A stretch of 64,000 nt of DNA from Pseudokordiimonas caeni (GTDB lineage Bacteria > Pseudomonadota > Alphaproteobacteria > Sphingomonadales > Kordiimonadaceae). The DNA lies in contig NZ_JAPPRR010000002.1 in assembly GCF_026719705.1 (NCBI RefSeq), positions 683,091 to 747,090 on the forward strand, written 5' to 3'. The notes below the pieces were generated by a model. The model was not told the DNA's origin, searched no databases, and saw only the letters and a program-made list of their open reading frames with translations. Of this stretch, positions 42,904 through 50,729 are shown piece after piece (within the stretch, counting starts at the first letter, position 1; every line of letters starts with the position of its first letter). The position numbers were made by a program, and so were the translations under genes.

Positions 42904-43647
42904 TCAGCCTTTTAGGGCGCGTCGCAGCTTGCGCCACAGCCGGACGGGGAGCGGCTTGCGGCGTTTGCGTGATGCCATGACCAGCCGGTCTGCAAAGCTT
43001 GGCAGCTCCCCCCCGTCCTTCAGGAGGAACGGCTTGTCAGCCTCGGTGCGGCGGCGGTTATAGTTTTGCTGCCACCAATGGTCGCCGGTTGGCGTGAAAG
43101 TGCGGGCATCGGTGCGGCGGAAGATTGCCGTTGTCTGCGACAGCTCGACCAGATCCCACATGGCATCTTCCTGCAGGAAATCGGCCATCCGCCCGATGGT
43201 GGCGATCTGCACGTCGTCGATGATCAGCAGGCCGCCCTTCCGGATATGAGGATAGAAATAATAATATTCGATTTCGGGGAAGGGGTAGCCGTGGGGCCCA
43301 TCGATCAGGACGCAGTCATAGGGGCCTTCATGCACATGCGTCGGCAGCGTCAGTTGGGTTGGCCCGAAGACGGGATTGATGACCGCCGGTTTGGTGAAAG
43401 ACGAAGTTTCGAAATATCTCACGCTCGACCGGTCCCCTTCGTCGCGGTCGTCGAGACAGAAGACCGTATGACGCTTGGAGAAGTTCGAGAAAAGGATAGT
43501 CGAACGCCCGCAGCCGGTTTCGGCGGTGCGCTTCATGCCTTCGGGCAGAAGGGCTTCGATGCGGGCAAGGGTCTGGTAGCGAAGGCCGCCGGCATGATGA
43601 ACGAGGCGGGCTGCTTCGGAGGCTTTGATCTGGTCGGTAAGGAGCAT
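42904..43647 (-). CDS. Class I SAM-dependent methyltransferase (Methyltransf_24 type)
   Basis: About 247 residues if started at ATG 43647 (an earlier ATG at 43731 is possible; neither has a clear ribosome site). SAM motif I is [14 protein letters not shown], motif II is around VFCLDDRDE, and the catalytic-site region is [20 protein letters not shown], followed by LLIIDDVQI. The C-terminus is strongly basic ([20 protein letters not shown]), which could bind nucleic acid or the membrane face. It lies after an FkbM-type methyltransferase on the same strand. Substrate unknown; small-molecule or glycan methylation is plausible. Confidence 0.8.
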   Translation of the reverse strand: MLLTDQIKASEAARLVHHAGGLRYQTLARIEALLPEGMKRTAETGCGRSTILFSNFSKRHTVFCLDDRDEGDRSSVRYFETSSFTKPAVINPVFGPTQLTLPTHVHEGPYDCVLIDGPHGYPFPEIEYYYFYPHIRKGGLLIIDDVQIATIGRMADFLQEDAMWDLVELSQTTAIFRRTDARTFTPTGDHWWQQNYNRRRTEADKPFLLKDGGELPSFADRLVMASRKRRKPLPVRLWRKLRRALKG

Positions 43648-43824
43648 GATTTTACTGTCGCTTTGACAATCGTGACGGATGGAGGCAGCTGCGACGGTCA
43701 CTTGCGTTTGGCCAAGGGGAACCTTATGCAACTATTTGTTGTGCAAAGCAACAAACTTGCAGCTTCAGTGAGCCAGAGCCAAGCCTCACGCCCAGCGCCC
43801 GTGACAGGTGTGACCCCTGCCGTG

Positions 43825-44610
43825 TCAGAGGCTGGCGAGTTTTGCTACCGCATATTGTGGCAGGCGGGGCGGAATGTCGGTCCGCTCGAGCGGTACACCG
43901 AAATAGTCCCAGCAGATGCTTTGCGGGCGCCAGTCGTCCCGCGTGAAAGGCACGCCCCCGATGGAATACAGGGCATAACCATGCGCTTCGAAGAAGCCGA
44001 AGAAATCCTCGCGGTTGAACCCATAGAGATTGCCGGAGGCCTGCCGTCCGCACTCGAATGCAAGGAAGGGGCGGGAGCGGTCGAGTGTGCGGGTTGCGCC
44101 GCGCAGGGCATCGAACTCGCCCCCTTCCAAGTCGAGCTTGATGAAAGCCACCTTGCCGAAGAAGCGGGGCACCAGATCGTCAAGCAATACCTTACGGACA
44201 GTGATTGTCTCGCGTCCGCCTTCGGCGTCGTCAAAGGGCGTCTGGCGCCGTTCGAGCCCGCTGTAGGCCGGGAAGTCGCGGAAGGCCACGAAGGATGCCT
44301 CGCCGCGGCTGTGGCTGAGGGCGACCGGATGCTGTTTGACATTGCGGATGTGGCGCTTTTTGAGTTCACGCTCAAGGCGTTCATGCAGCCACGGCAGCGG
44401 CTCCACCGCATGGACATGGCCCCGCTTGCCGACGATATTCGACAGGGGGAAGAGATGGCGGCCGATATGGGCGCCGCCATCCACCACGCGGTCGCCGGGT
44501 TTCAGAATGTCGGTGTAGGCAAGTTCAAGGACGTCTTCAAGCAGCCCGCCATAGTTCAGGTCTCGCGCATCTGCTGCAGCCTTCAGGCTGACGAGGGAGG
44601 TTTCATCCAT
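43825..44610 (-). CDS. FkbM family methyltransferase
   Basis: A 261-residue SAM-dependent enzyme. VVDGGAHIGRHLFPLS is motif I, GHVHAVEPLPWLHERLE is motif II, and FGKVAFIKLDLEGGEFDALR is the conserved FkbM element with the K-x-D-x-E-G-x-E pattern. Family members methylate hydroxyls on glycans, lipids or polyketides. It starts 4 bases after dcd and is presumably cotranscribed with it, although no metabolic link is apparent. A second methyltransferase gene lies 177 bases downstream. Confidence 0.88.
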   Translation of the reverse strand: MDETSLVSLKAAADARDLNYGGLLEDVLELAYTDILKPGDRVVDGGAHIGRHLFPLSNIVGKRGHVHAVEPLPWLHERLERELKKRHIRNVKQHPVALSHSRGEASFVAFRDFPAYSGLERRQTPFDDAEGGRETITVRKVLLDDLVPRFFGKVAFIKLDLEGGEFDALRGATRTLDRSRPFLAFECGRQASGNLYGFNREDFFGFFEAHGYALYSIGGVPFTRDDWRPQSICWDYFGVPLERTDIPPRLPQYAVAKLASL

Positions 44611-44614
44611 GATG

Positions 44615-45169
44615 TCAGAGTTTCGGCAGGGTGACGCCGGTCTGACCCTGGTATTTGCCCGCGCGCATCTTGTAGCTCACTTCGCACGGCTCGTTGCCTT
44701 GCAGGAACAGGAACTGGCAGGCGCCCTCGTTGGCGTAAATCTTGGCAGGGAGCGGCGTGGTGTTTGAAAATTCGAGCGTCACATGGCCTTCCCAGCCGGG
44801 CTCCAACGGCGTCACATTCACGATGATGCCGCAGCGGGCGTAGGTGGATTTGCCAAGACAGATCACCAGCACATCTTCAGGCACCCGGAAATATTCAACC
44901 GTGCGGGCGAGGGCAAAGCTGTTCGGCGGGATGACGCACACGTCCGTTTCGCGGTCCACAAAGCTTTTGGGATTGAAATCCTTGGGGTCCACCACGGCCG
45001 AATCGACATTGGTGAAAATCTTGAATTCGCGCGATACGCGGGCGTCATAGCCATAGGAAGACAGGCCATAGGAAATGTTGCCCTCGCGCACCTGACGGTC
45101 GGCGAAAGGCTCGATCATGCCTTTCTCGAGCGACATTTGACGGATCCATTTGTCCGACATGATGGCCAT
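44615..45169 (-). CDS. dcd: dCTP deaminase
   Basis: A 184-residue homotrimeric enzyme producing dUTP for thymidylate synthesis. Characteristic segments are [20 protein letters not shown], the catalytic Glu in [33 protein letters not shown] at the C-terminal lid, and the nucleotide-binding [14 protein letters not shown]. Length and motifs fit the monofunctional proteobacterial type, which needs a separate dUTPase. A 52-residue protein gene lies just upstream on the same strand. Confidence 0.95.
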   Translation of the reverse strand: MAIMSDKWIRQMSLEKGMIEPFADRQVREGNISYGLSSYGYDARVSREFKIFTNVDSAVVDPKDFNPKSFVDRETDVCVIPPNSFALARTVEYFRVPEDVLVICLGKSTYARCGIIVNVTPLEPGWEGHVTLEFSNTTPLPAKIYANEGACQFLFLQGNEPCEVSYKMRAGKYQGQTGVTLPKL

Positions 45170-45190
45170 CGATATTCCCCCTCTAGACGT

Positions 45191-45349
45191 TCATTTGCCG
45201 TCGTCCACGTCATCGCGGTCGCGGGCCTGTTCCTTGCGGCGCCGGAGATTGGCCCGAAGCGCTTCGGCGAGCCGGGCTTCACGCTCGGCGGCCTCGCGGG
45301 CAGCGTGCGAAAGGGTCGCTTTTGCTTCGGGCTTGTCTGCAGTGCTCAT
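45191..45349 (-). CDS. Small basic helical protein, 52 residues
   Basis: Reading frame ATG at 45349 to TGA at 45191, giving 52 residues. It begins MSTADKPEAKATLSHAAREA and continues with an uninterrupted charged helix (AEREARLAEALRANLRRRKE) before an acidic tail. The ARLAEALRANLRRRK core recurs in short alphaproteobacterial proteins of unknown role, some coded beside murA or dcd. It sits 21 bases upstream of dcd. Low complexity makes coding prediction harder, but the codon pattern is strongly GC-3-biased as in its neighbours. Confidence 0.6.
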   Translation of the reverse strand: MSTADKPEAKATLSHAAREAAEREARLAEALRANLRRRKEQARDRDDVDDGK

Positions 45350-45436
45350 GGCTCAAGCTATGCCCAATGCCCGGCGGATTGACAAGCCCCCGGCTGGGGT
45401 TTCGGGCCCGCAGCCCAAGATTCTTTTCAAAGCCTA

Positions 45437-45464
45437 TTGACGGGGCAGCGTTCAAACCTTAGAA
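45437..45464 (+). promoter_or_regulatory. Candidate sigma-70 promoter of tRNA-Thr
   Basis: TTGACG at 45437-45442 and a -10-like TTAGAA at 45459-45464, 16 bases apart, sit about 50 bases upstream of the tRNA 5' end. The -35 matches 5 of 6 consensus bases; the -10 is weak. Confidence 0.45.
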
Positions 45465-45513
45465 GGGCGGCGTTTCGCCTGCCGGGGATTTGTCCCCTGC
45501 GATTTATCGGCGG

Positions 45514-45588
45514 GCCGCTGTAGCTCAGTGGTAGAGCGCGTCATTGGTAATGACGAGGCCGGCAGTTCAATCCTGCCCAGCGGCACCA
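45514..45588 (+). tRNA. tRNA-Thr (GGT)
   Basis: A 75-base cloverleaf with encoded CCA. Acceptor GCCGCTG pairs with CAGCGGC, and the D arm is AGCTCAGTGGTAGAGC. The anticodon stem-loop CGTCA-TTGGTAA-TGACG gives anticodon GGT, and the T arm is GGCAGTTCAATCCTGCC. It reads toward the uridine-kinase-like gene 49 bases downstream. Confidence 0.97.
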
Positions 45589-45636
45589 TTCCCCTTCAAT
45601 CTTGTATCTCCTGCATCCAGCCTGCATGATCTGTCG

Positions 45637-46254
45637 GTGACTCAAACTATCGACGAAATTGCCGACATGCTATCGGCCCATCTTGAGGCCGTTGCCAGGG
45701 AAGCGAGCCGGCAGCCCGGAACTCCCGTGGTGATTGCGCTGGACGGACGCAGCGGTGCCGGGAAATCAACAATAGCGGCTGCGCTCCTAGAATGCCTCGA
45801 AGCGGTTGTTTTGTCGGGCGATGACTTTTATGCCGGCGGGACGACGATCCGGACGGATCCGCCGCATGTTCTGGCGGATGTCTGTATCGACTGGCGTCGT
45901 CAGGTCGATATCCTGAAGGCTCTGCAAGAAGCTGGAGTGGCGCGCTATCAGCCGTTCGACTGGGAGGCGTTCGATGGCTCCCCGGCAGCGGACACTATCG
46001 TCCTGCAGGCAAAGCCCTTCATCATTCTGGAAGGAACCTATTCCGCCCGCCCGGAACTTAGGCACCTTACTGACGTGCTTTGTTTGGTCGAGGTTTCGGA
46101 CGAGACGCGCATGCGCAGGCTGTTGGCGCGTGAAGGTGCTATCGGGGATTGGGAAAAGCAGTGGCACAGGGCCGAGGACTGGTACTTCGCCAATCTTGCG
46201 CCCAATGATGCCTTCGATATTGTCATCTCTGAAAAGGGGTTCGCGAAACGCTGA
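45637..46254 (+). CDS. Uridine-kinase-like P-loop NTPase
   Basis: About 205 residues from GTG at 45637 (ATG at 45667 is the alternative; no clear ribosome site at either). The Walker A motif is ALDGRSGAGKSTIAAAL at about 36-52, and VVLSGDDFYAGG carries the DD pair expected of uridine/pantothenate-type kinases. A lid region with ETRMRRLLAREGA and the C-terminal FDIVISEKGF complete the fold. It phosphorylates a nucleoside or another small molecule. The frame is open upstream into the tRNA-Thr, but a start there would be inside the tRNA, so it is rejected. It is less GC-rich than neighbours. Confidence 0.78.
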   Translation: MTQTIDEIADMLSAHLEAVAREASRQPGTPVVIALDGRSGAGKSTIAAALLECLEAVVLSGDDFYAGGTTIRTDPPHVLADVCIDWRRQVDILKALQEAGVARYQPFDWEAFDGSPAADTIVLQAKPFIILEGTYSARPELRHLTDVLCLVEVSDETRMRRLLAREGAIGDWEKQWHRAEDWYFANLAPNDAFDIVISEKGFAKR

Positions 46255-46274
46255 CCGGTTCCTTACCCGAACAA

Positions 46275-46303
46275 AAAAGCCCCGCCTTTCGAGCGGGGCT
46301 TTT
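46275..46303. terminator. Bidirectional intrinsic terminator
   Basis: AAAAGCCCCGC-CTTTCGA-GCGGGGCTTTT, with T-runs on both strands, lies between the convergent uridine-kinase-like and SRPBCC genes. Confidence 0.9.
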
Positions 46304-46335
46304 GTTTTTCGGGGTTTTGGAGCCGTCGGCGAGGC

Positions 46336-46749
46336 TCAGGCCTCGGTATATTTCTTGAAATTGTTGAGGATCGCCTGCCAGCCGTTGCGCTGCATCTCGG
46401 CCGGATTTTGCGCCTCGGCGTCGAAGGTGGTCGTCACTTTGGTGGCGCCGCCCGTTTCCTCGAAATCGACGACCGCCGCGCGGCCATCGAGCATCGTGTA
46501 GGCGATGCGCTTCATCGGCACGACCTCATCATAGATCACTTCGAAATCGAAGCCGAAGCTGCCGTCTTTCGCCTCCATGCGGGCGGAATATTTGCCGCCG
46601 GTGCGCAGGTCGTTGGTGGCGTGCGGGCAGCACCAGTCGTCGGACGCGAAGTTCCATTTGGTGATGTGGGCGGGTTCCGTCCAGCATTCCCAAACCTTCG
46701 CAGGTGTCGCGTTGATGGTGGCATCGATGGTGATTTTTGTCGCTGTCAT
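46336..46749 (-). CDS. SRPBCC/AHSA1 family protein
   Basis: A 137-residue START-like domain protein: ITIDATINATPAKVWECWTE at the N-terminus, HITKWNFAS, GGKYSARMEAKDGSFGFDFE in the middle and the closing helix GWQAILNNFKKY. AHSA1-type proteins bind hydrophobic ligands or are client-like partners; the family is frequently in operons with ArsR-type regulators. It is the last gene of an ArsR-SRPBCC-SRPBCC set, 8 bases after the second SRPBCC gene. Ligand unknown. Confidence 0.87.
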   Translation of the reverse strand: MTATKITIDATINATPAKVWECWTEPAHITKWNFASDDWCCPHATNDLRTGGKYSARMEAKDGSFGFDFEVIYDEVVPMKRIAYTMLDGRAAVVDFEETGGATKVTTTFDAEAQNPAEMQRNGWQAILNNFKKYTEA

Positions 46750-46757
46750 GACTCTTT

Positions 46758-47261
46758 TTATCCAAAGGTTGCGAGAAGCTCGTCGAGCCGCTCAAGGGTG
46801 GAGGTAAGGCCTTCCTGCATGCCCATCTGCAGCACGGTTTCAAGCTCGGCAAGCGAACCATAAACCACAAGCGTGCTGACCATGGTGCGGTCGGAAGCAA
46901 CCTCGGTGAAGGTCACGTCCCAGGTGGAGCGGGGCATGTCCATGTTCGGGGCGCCGGTTTCATCCGAAAAACCGTCATAAGCGCTGTAACCGTCGATCGG
47001 GTTGATCGTCCTGTATTCCATCAGGCTCCAGTATTCGTTGCCTTCAGGATCGATCATCGCAAAGTGCCAGTGGCCGCCTTCGCGAAACTCCATCGACTTG
47101 GTTTTCGTGGTGAGGGGTTTCGGGGCGAACCAGCGGTCAAGCAGCTCGCTTTTCGTATGGCAGTCCCACACCAGCTGGCGGCCGGCAGCAAATTCGCGCT
47201 TCACGGTGACGGTGTTCTTTGCCCTGTCGACAAGGAAATCGAACTGGAGATCAGGCTTCAT
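46758..47261 (-). CDS. SRPBCC/AHSA1 family protein
   Basis: A 167-residue protein beginning at ATG 47261, overlapping the ArsR stop by 11 bases. Typical AHSA1 features are FDFLVDRAKNTVTVKREFAA, LVWDCHTKSELLDRWFAPKP, FREGGHWHFAMIDPEGNEYW and the C-terminal helix QMGMQEGLTSTLERLDELL. The longer open frame upstream (to 47489) is out of register with the ArsR coding sequence and is not used. It is paired with a second, shorter SRPBCC gene. Confidence 0.87.
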   Translation of the reverse strand: MKPDLQFDFLVDRAKNTVTVKREFAAGRQLVWDCHTKSELLDRWFAPKPLTTKTKSMEFREGGHWHFAMIDPEGNEYWSLMEYRTINPIDGYSAYDGFSDETGAPNMDMPRSTWDVTFTEVASDRTMVSTLVVYGSLAELETVLQMGMQEGLTSTLERLDELLATFG

Positions 47262-47580
47262 GGCTTTTTTCTTCCTGCAATATGGCGAGAAGGCTGTCGA
47301 GCTGGCTGTAGCGGGTTTCCCAGAGCTTTCTGAACTGTTCGAGCCACATGTCGATTTCCTGCATCTTCTCGAGCTTGAGTTGATAGTGGATTTCCCGCCC
47401 TGCCTTTTCCTGATCCAGAAGCCCGCATTCATTGAGGATCTGGATATGTTTGGAGATGGCCTGGCGCGACACCTCGAAATGGTCGGCAAGCGCGTTCGGC
47501 GTCATCGCGTGGGCGGCGATCAGCACAATGATGGCCCGGCGGGTGGGGTCGGCTATGGCCTGGAAGATGTCACGTTTCAT
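47251..47580 (-). CDS. ArsR family transcriptional regulator
   Basis: A 109-residue winged-helix repressor: MKRDIFQAIADPTRRAIIVL and the recognition-helix segment ALADHFEVSRQAISKHIQIL, then the wing KAGREIHYQL. It lacks the metal-binding Cys/His sites of metal-sensing ArsR proteins and belongs to the sub-branch that controls an adjacent SRPBCC gene. Its upstream region carries three palindromes (47598-47643), which are probable operators for autoregulation of arsR and both SRPBCC genes. Confidence 0.92.
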   Translation of the reverse strand: MKRDIFQAIADPTRRAIIVLIAAHAMTPNALADHFEVSRQAISKHIQILNECGLLDQEKAGREIHYQLKLEKMQEIDMWLEQFRKLWETRYSQLDSLLAILQEEKSHEA

Positions 47581-47597
47581 CGTCGGAACCTCATTGG

Positions 47598-47643
47598 CAA
47601 CTGATCGGTTGCATGTTTATATGCAATCATTTGGTTGCGCAAC
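47598..47643 (-). promoter_or_regulatory. Palindromic operator region of the arsR-SRPBCC operon
   Basis: Three overlapping or adjacent inverted repeats lie 18-63 bases upstream of the ArsR start: CAAC-TGATCG-GTTG (47598-47611), TTGCAT-GTTTAT-ATGCAA (47609-47626) and the perfect palindrome GTTGCGCAAC (47634-47643). Shared TTGC/GCAA half-sites suggest one protein binding several sites. A 12-base direct repeat (TGCAGCCGTCGG at 47651 and 47668) follows. Confidence 0.55.
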
Positions 47644-47683
47644 AGAAAAATGCAGCCGTCGGCAAACTGCAGCCGTCGGGGTG

Positions 47684-48040
47684 TCAGTCCACCGCTTTCA
47701 GGAGTTTCGCGTCGAAATAGGCGAGGAGCTTGTCGAGGTCGTGGCCGCGCTTCAGGATCTGGCCGGCGGTGCCGGTGATGCGCCACATGCCTTGCGCGGC
47801 GGCAAGGGCGGGTTCCTTGACGATGGTATAAAGCGGCATTTCGCTGGCGCGCCGGAAAATCGAGAAAATGGCGCGATCGGGCAGGTGGTCAATCGCATAG
47901 TCTTTCCATTCGCCGGCGGCGACCATGCGGCCATAATAATTAAGAATTTTGGAAAGCTCGGGGCGCAGCAGATAGACCCGGGCGACGGCACGGCCGTTGC
48001 CCGGGTGGGAAAACAGCGGTATCGGGTTACTGTCCTCCAT
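47684..48040 (-). CDS. DUF2794 family protein
   Basis: A 118-residue protein with the family core VARVYLLRPELSKILNYYGR, MVAAGEWKDYAIDHLPDRAI, FSIFRRASEMPLYTI and LKRGHDLDKLLAYF. The family is alphaproteobacterial and of unknown function. ATG at 48040 is preferred to 48100: CGGGAG lies just upstream (3 bases, short), and the family normally begins near there. It is monocistronic, upstream of the arsR unit but separated by the operator region. Confidence 0.88.
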   Translation of the reverse strand: MEDSNPIPLFSHPGNGRAVARVYLLRPELSKILNYYGRMVAAGEWKDYAIDHLPDRAIFSIFRRASEMPLYTIVKEPALAAAQGMWRITGTAGQILKRGHDLDKLLAYFDAKLLKAVD

Positions 48041-48257
48041 ACGCTCCCGCAGGTTTCGAAAAGCCGGCGTCCGGCCTTGATGATGGAAAGTTTGCAGCAA
48101 CCAGCCCGGTTTGGCAAGCTTCGGGGCCTGTGTTGTGGCTTCCTTCTTTCGGCTTGACCTCGGGGCGTGAGGGCGTAGTATATATCAACCTGATATAAAG
48201 AAGCCCGCCCAAGCGGGTATGAACGACAGACACAAAGACAAGCGAGGAGACTGCGAA

Positions 48258-48923
48258 ATGACTATGCCCAAAGTTGCCGTTGGCCTGATGGCCGCTGTAG
48301 GCGTCGGCGCCCTGCTGATTGCCAGCCCGATTGCGGCGAATGACACCAAGACCGAAACCCGGGATGTTGACGCCTTCACCGAAATCGAGGTGCGTGGCGC
48401 CGTGACGCTGGATCTGACCGGCGGCAAGGATCAGAAGGTCACCGTGGAGGCCCCGGCCGACTATATGGAAAAGGTCGTCACCGAGGTGAAAGACGGCAAG
48501 CTGATCATCGACATGGAGCGGAACAAGAGCTGGTGGGGCGGCAACGACACGGAGGACGTGACGGTGACCATCACTGTGCCGACGCTCGAAGCCCTTGAAG
48601 TGGGCGGCGCGGTTGATGGCAAGCTGAAGGATATCAAGGCTGACAAATTCTCGATCGATGTGGGCGGCGCAGTGAACATTTCGATCGACGGTGAATGCGG
48701 GGATCTGGATGTGGATGCGGCCGGTGCGGCCGACCTCGATCTCCGTGATTTCAAATGCAAGAATGCCGATGTTGATATCGCCGGTGCCGGCAATGGCCGC
48801 ATCTATGCGAGCGAAAGCATCCGCGCCGAGATTTCGGGCGTCGGATCGCTCACCATCTATGGCAAGCCTGCCAAGGTGAAGAAAGAAATCAACGGCATCG
48901 GCTCCATCAGCGACGCTGACTGA
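48258..48923 (+). CDS. DUF2807 (GIN domain) exported protein, copy 1
   Basis: A 221-residue protein with a signal peptide (LMAAVGVGALLIASPIAAND) and a beta-solenoid-type DUF2807 domain. Characteristic features are an N-terminal AFTEIEVRGAVTLDLTGGKD, VTVEAPADYMEKVVTEV, and later strand rungs with G-G-A or G-A-G turns (VGGAVDGKLKD, VGGAVNISID, AGAADLDL, AGAGNGRIY). Two Cys (GECGD, FKCKN) may pair. GAGGAG lies 8 bases before the ATG. It is followed after 13 bases by a paralogue. The family is common in Bacteroidetes as putative auto-transporter adhesin heads; function here is unknown. Confidence 0.85.
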   Translation: MTMPKVAVGLMAAVGVGALLIASPIAANDTKTETRDVDAFTEIEVRGAVTLDLTGGKDQKVTVEAPADYMEKVVTEVKDGKLIIDMERNKSWWGGNDTEDVTVTITVPTLEALEVGGAVDGKLKDIKADKFSIDVGGAVNISIDGECGDLDVDAAGAADLDLRDFKCKNADVDIAGAGNGRIYASESIRAEISGVGSLTIYGKPAKVKKEINGIGSISDAD

Positions 48924-48936
48924 GGAAGGATCACCC

Positions 48937-49632
48937 ATGACCAGCATTTTCAAGGCCGGCCTTCTGGCCGCTATCATCACTTCGCCCGGCGTTTATGCGG
49001 CTGAAAAGGCCGTTACCGAGACGCGCGACCTGGCAAGTTTCACTGAAATCGATGTTGACGGTTCATTCGATGTGTTCGTGAAGGTCGGCCCCGCCCAGTC
49101 GGTCAAGGTGACGGCGGACGCCGACATCATCGACCGCGTGGTGACCGAGGTTGACGGCGATGAGCTGACGATCAAGATGAAGCGCGGCAGCTATAACAAT
49201 ATCCGCGAGCTTCGGGTCGATATCACCGTGCCGTCGCTGACCGAAGCCGCGATGAATGGCTCTGGCGATATCGAGGTGGACGGCGCCAAGGGCGACAGCT
49301 TCGAACTTTCCGTGAATGGTTCGGGCGATGCGACGCTCAAGAATGCCATGGTCGGCAAGGTCGGGCTTTCGGTGAATGGTTCGGGCGATGTTGATGCGTC
49401 CGGCACCTGCACCGAGGTGGAAGCCGAAGTGAACGGCTCGGGCGACGTGGACGCCAGCGGTCTCAAGTGCGAGATCGCGGTGGCGGATGGCAGCGGCTCG
49501 GGTGATATCCGCGTGCATGCCACCAAGGAAGTGAAAGCCTCGATGAGCGGTTCGGGCGATATCACCATCACCGGCGCACCTGCCAAGGTGAAAACCAGCG
49601 TGAACGGCTCGGGCGACGTTTCGGTCGAATAA
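48937..49632 (+). CDS. DUF2807 (GIN domain) exported protein, copy 2, with a ladder of N-G-S-G-D turns
   Basis: A 231-residue paralogue of the upstream gene. Signal peptide TSIFKAGLLAAIITSPGVYA; then SFTEIDVDGSFDVFVKVG and VVTEVDGDELTIKM. The second half repeats a rung of about 19 residues bounded by NGSGD (MNGSGDIEV, VNGSGDATL, VNGSGDVDASG twice, SGSGDIRV, SGSGDITI, VNGSGDVSVE), giving seven aligned turns of a right-handed beta-helix. It forms a two-gene unit with copy 1, overlapped by no other gene. Surface attachment is one possibility; not shown. Confidence 0.85.
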   Translation: MTSIFKAGLLAAIITSPGVYAAEKAVTETRDLASFTEIDVDGSFDVFVKVGPAQSVKVTADADIIDRVVTEVDGDELTIKMKRGSYNNIRELRVDITVPSLTEAAMNGSGDIEVDGAKGDSFELSVNGSGDATLKNAMVGKVGLSVNGSGDVDASGTCTEVEAEVNGSGDVDASGLKCEIAVADGSGSGDIRVHATKEVKASMSGSGDITITGAPAKVKTSVNGSGDVSVE

Positions 49633-49653
49633 CCGGTTCGATCTGCAAGATTT

Positions 49654-49689
49654 TTCCGCCAGTGAGGCTTCGCCGCTTCGCTGGCGGAA
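49654..49689 (+). terminator. Probable intrinsic terminator after the DUF2807 pair
   Basis: TTCCGCCAG (49654-49662) pairs with CTGGCGGAA (49681-49689) around an 18-base loop, followed by TTCTTTTC. It lies 21 bases past the DUF2807 copy 2 stop. Confidence 0.65.
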
Positions 49690-49730
49690 TTCTTTTCTGC
49701 GTCCTTGGAAGGCAGAAAAACGAATTGCCC

Positions 49731-49877
49731 CAATCTTGCCACAATTGGGCCCGCAGAGGGCCTCAATGCGGGGCGACCATCCAATCGTTGGCCTCGACTG
49801 GCCCAGCCACTTGCGAAGGACTGAACCCCTAGCCCCCTCAATCTTCGCATACCCCCGGCTGGGCCAGTTTTACTTTT
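49731..49877. other. Inverted-repeat-rich intergenic element
   Basis: A 147-base stretch without a credible gene. CCCAAT-CTTGCCAC-AATTGGG pair at 49734-49750. A longer structure pairs CTGGCCCAGCC (49798-49808) with GGCTGGGCCAG (49857-49867) and, inside it, TGCGAAG (49812-49818) with CTTCGCA (49843-49849). A T-rich tail (TTTTACTTTT) follows. On the plus strand it would fold into a long hairpin ending in a T-run, in front of the GST gene. It could be a small RNA, a leader attenuator or an old mobile repeat. Confidence 0.5.
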
Positions 49878-49944
49878 CTCGACTTTCCCTTTCAGACGGC
49901 ACTGCTTTTCCGTTAGGCTTCGGCAAACGACCGACGGGGGAGCC

Positions 49945-50631
49945 ATGGTACGTCAATTGTTCGAGCTTTGCGGGCGTGATCCCGCCCTTCGCTTCAGCCC
50001 TTATGTGTGGCGGGTCCGGCTTATACTCGAACACAAGGGACTGTCCTTCGAGGGCGTTCCGTGGCGTTTCCTTGATAAGCCGAGCATCGAGCCCGCCGGA
50101 TCGAAAACCGTCCCGGTGCTGAAGGATGGTGCCCGCTGGGTTGCCGACAGTTTCGATATCGCCTGTTATCTGGATGCCGCCTATCCCGACCGCACGGTGT
50201 TTGGCGGGGAAGAAGGCCGCGCACCTGCGCGTTTCTTCAACGAATGGCTCAACCGTACCGTGGTTCTTGGCATCTTCCCGATGATCGTGGCCGATATCGC
50301 CTCGGTTCTTGACGAAGAAAATGCCGTTTATTTCCGCCAGACTCGCGAAAAGTATCTCGGGCGCAGCCTTGAAGAGGCGCAGGCCGGGCGCGAGGCTGCC
50401 CATGCCCAGTTCCTGAAGGGCCTTGCCCCGGTGCGCGCCACGCTTGAACGCCAGCCCTATCTTGGCGGCAACCGGCCGGGCTTCGCCGACTTCGCCCTGA
50501 TGGGCACGCTGATGTGGCCGCATGTGGTGAGCAGCTTTGACGTGCTGGAAGGCGCGGGCCCGGTGGCCGACTGGCGTACCCGCATGGACGCAGAGATGGG
50601 CGGCGTGATGAACCGGGCAACACGGGCCTAA
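49945..50631 (+). CDS. Glutathione S-transferase family protein
   Basis: A 228-residue protein. The N-terminal thioredoxin-like domain has FSPYVWRVRLILEHKGL at the active-site helix, PWRFLDKPSIEPAGSKTVPVL with the cis-Pro, and DSFDIACYLDAAYP, the glutathione gamma-glutamyl-binding element. An all-helical C-terminal domain follows (PARFFNEWLNRTVVLGIF, LGGNRPGFADFALMG). The form is close to alphaproteobacterial GSTs related to beta-etherases (LigE-like), which attack aryl ethers, but the substrate cannot be assigned. It stands 98 bases before the ABC cluster. The start follows GGGGGAGCC. Confidence 0.87.
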   Translation: MVRQLFELCGRDPALRFSPYVWRVRLILEHKGLSFEGVPWRFLDKPSIEPAGSKTVPVLKDGARWVADSFDIACYLDAAYPDRTVFGGEEGRAPARFFNEWLNRTVVLGIFPMIVADIASVLDEENAVYFRQTREKYLGRSLEEAQAGREAAHAQFLKGLAPVRATLERQPYLGGNRPGFADFALMGTLMWPHVVSSFDVLEGAGPVADWRTRMDAEMGGVMNRATRA

Positions 50632-50729
50632 ACCGGGGTGGGGACTTGCAAGCCCACCCGCCTTGGCCTATCTAGCGAAACAGAGCGGCAGGCCCCTGCC
50701 GACCCACAGTCAATCGGGGGATTAGACGG

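Noticed and set aside
41169-42980. 603-codon open frame on the plus strand across murA and DUF2948
   Set aside because: It is antisense to murA and DUF2948, has no recognisable motifs, and owes its length to the GC-rich codon bias of the opposite strand.
45544-45636. Upstream extension of the uridine-kinase-like protein
   Set aside because: It would start inside the tRNA-Thr gene.
49240-49630. CRISPR-like or minisatellite DNA repeat
   Set aside because: The repeats are in-frame NGSGD codons of a protein solenoid; spacers are not unique and the DNA units are imperfect.
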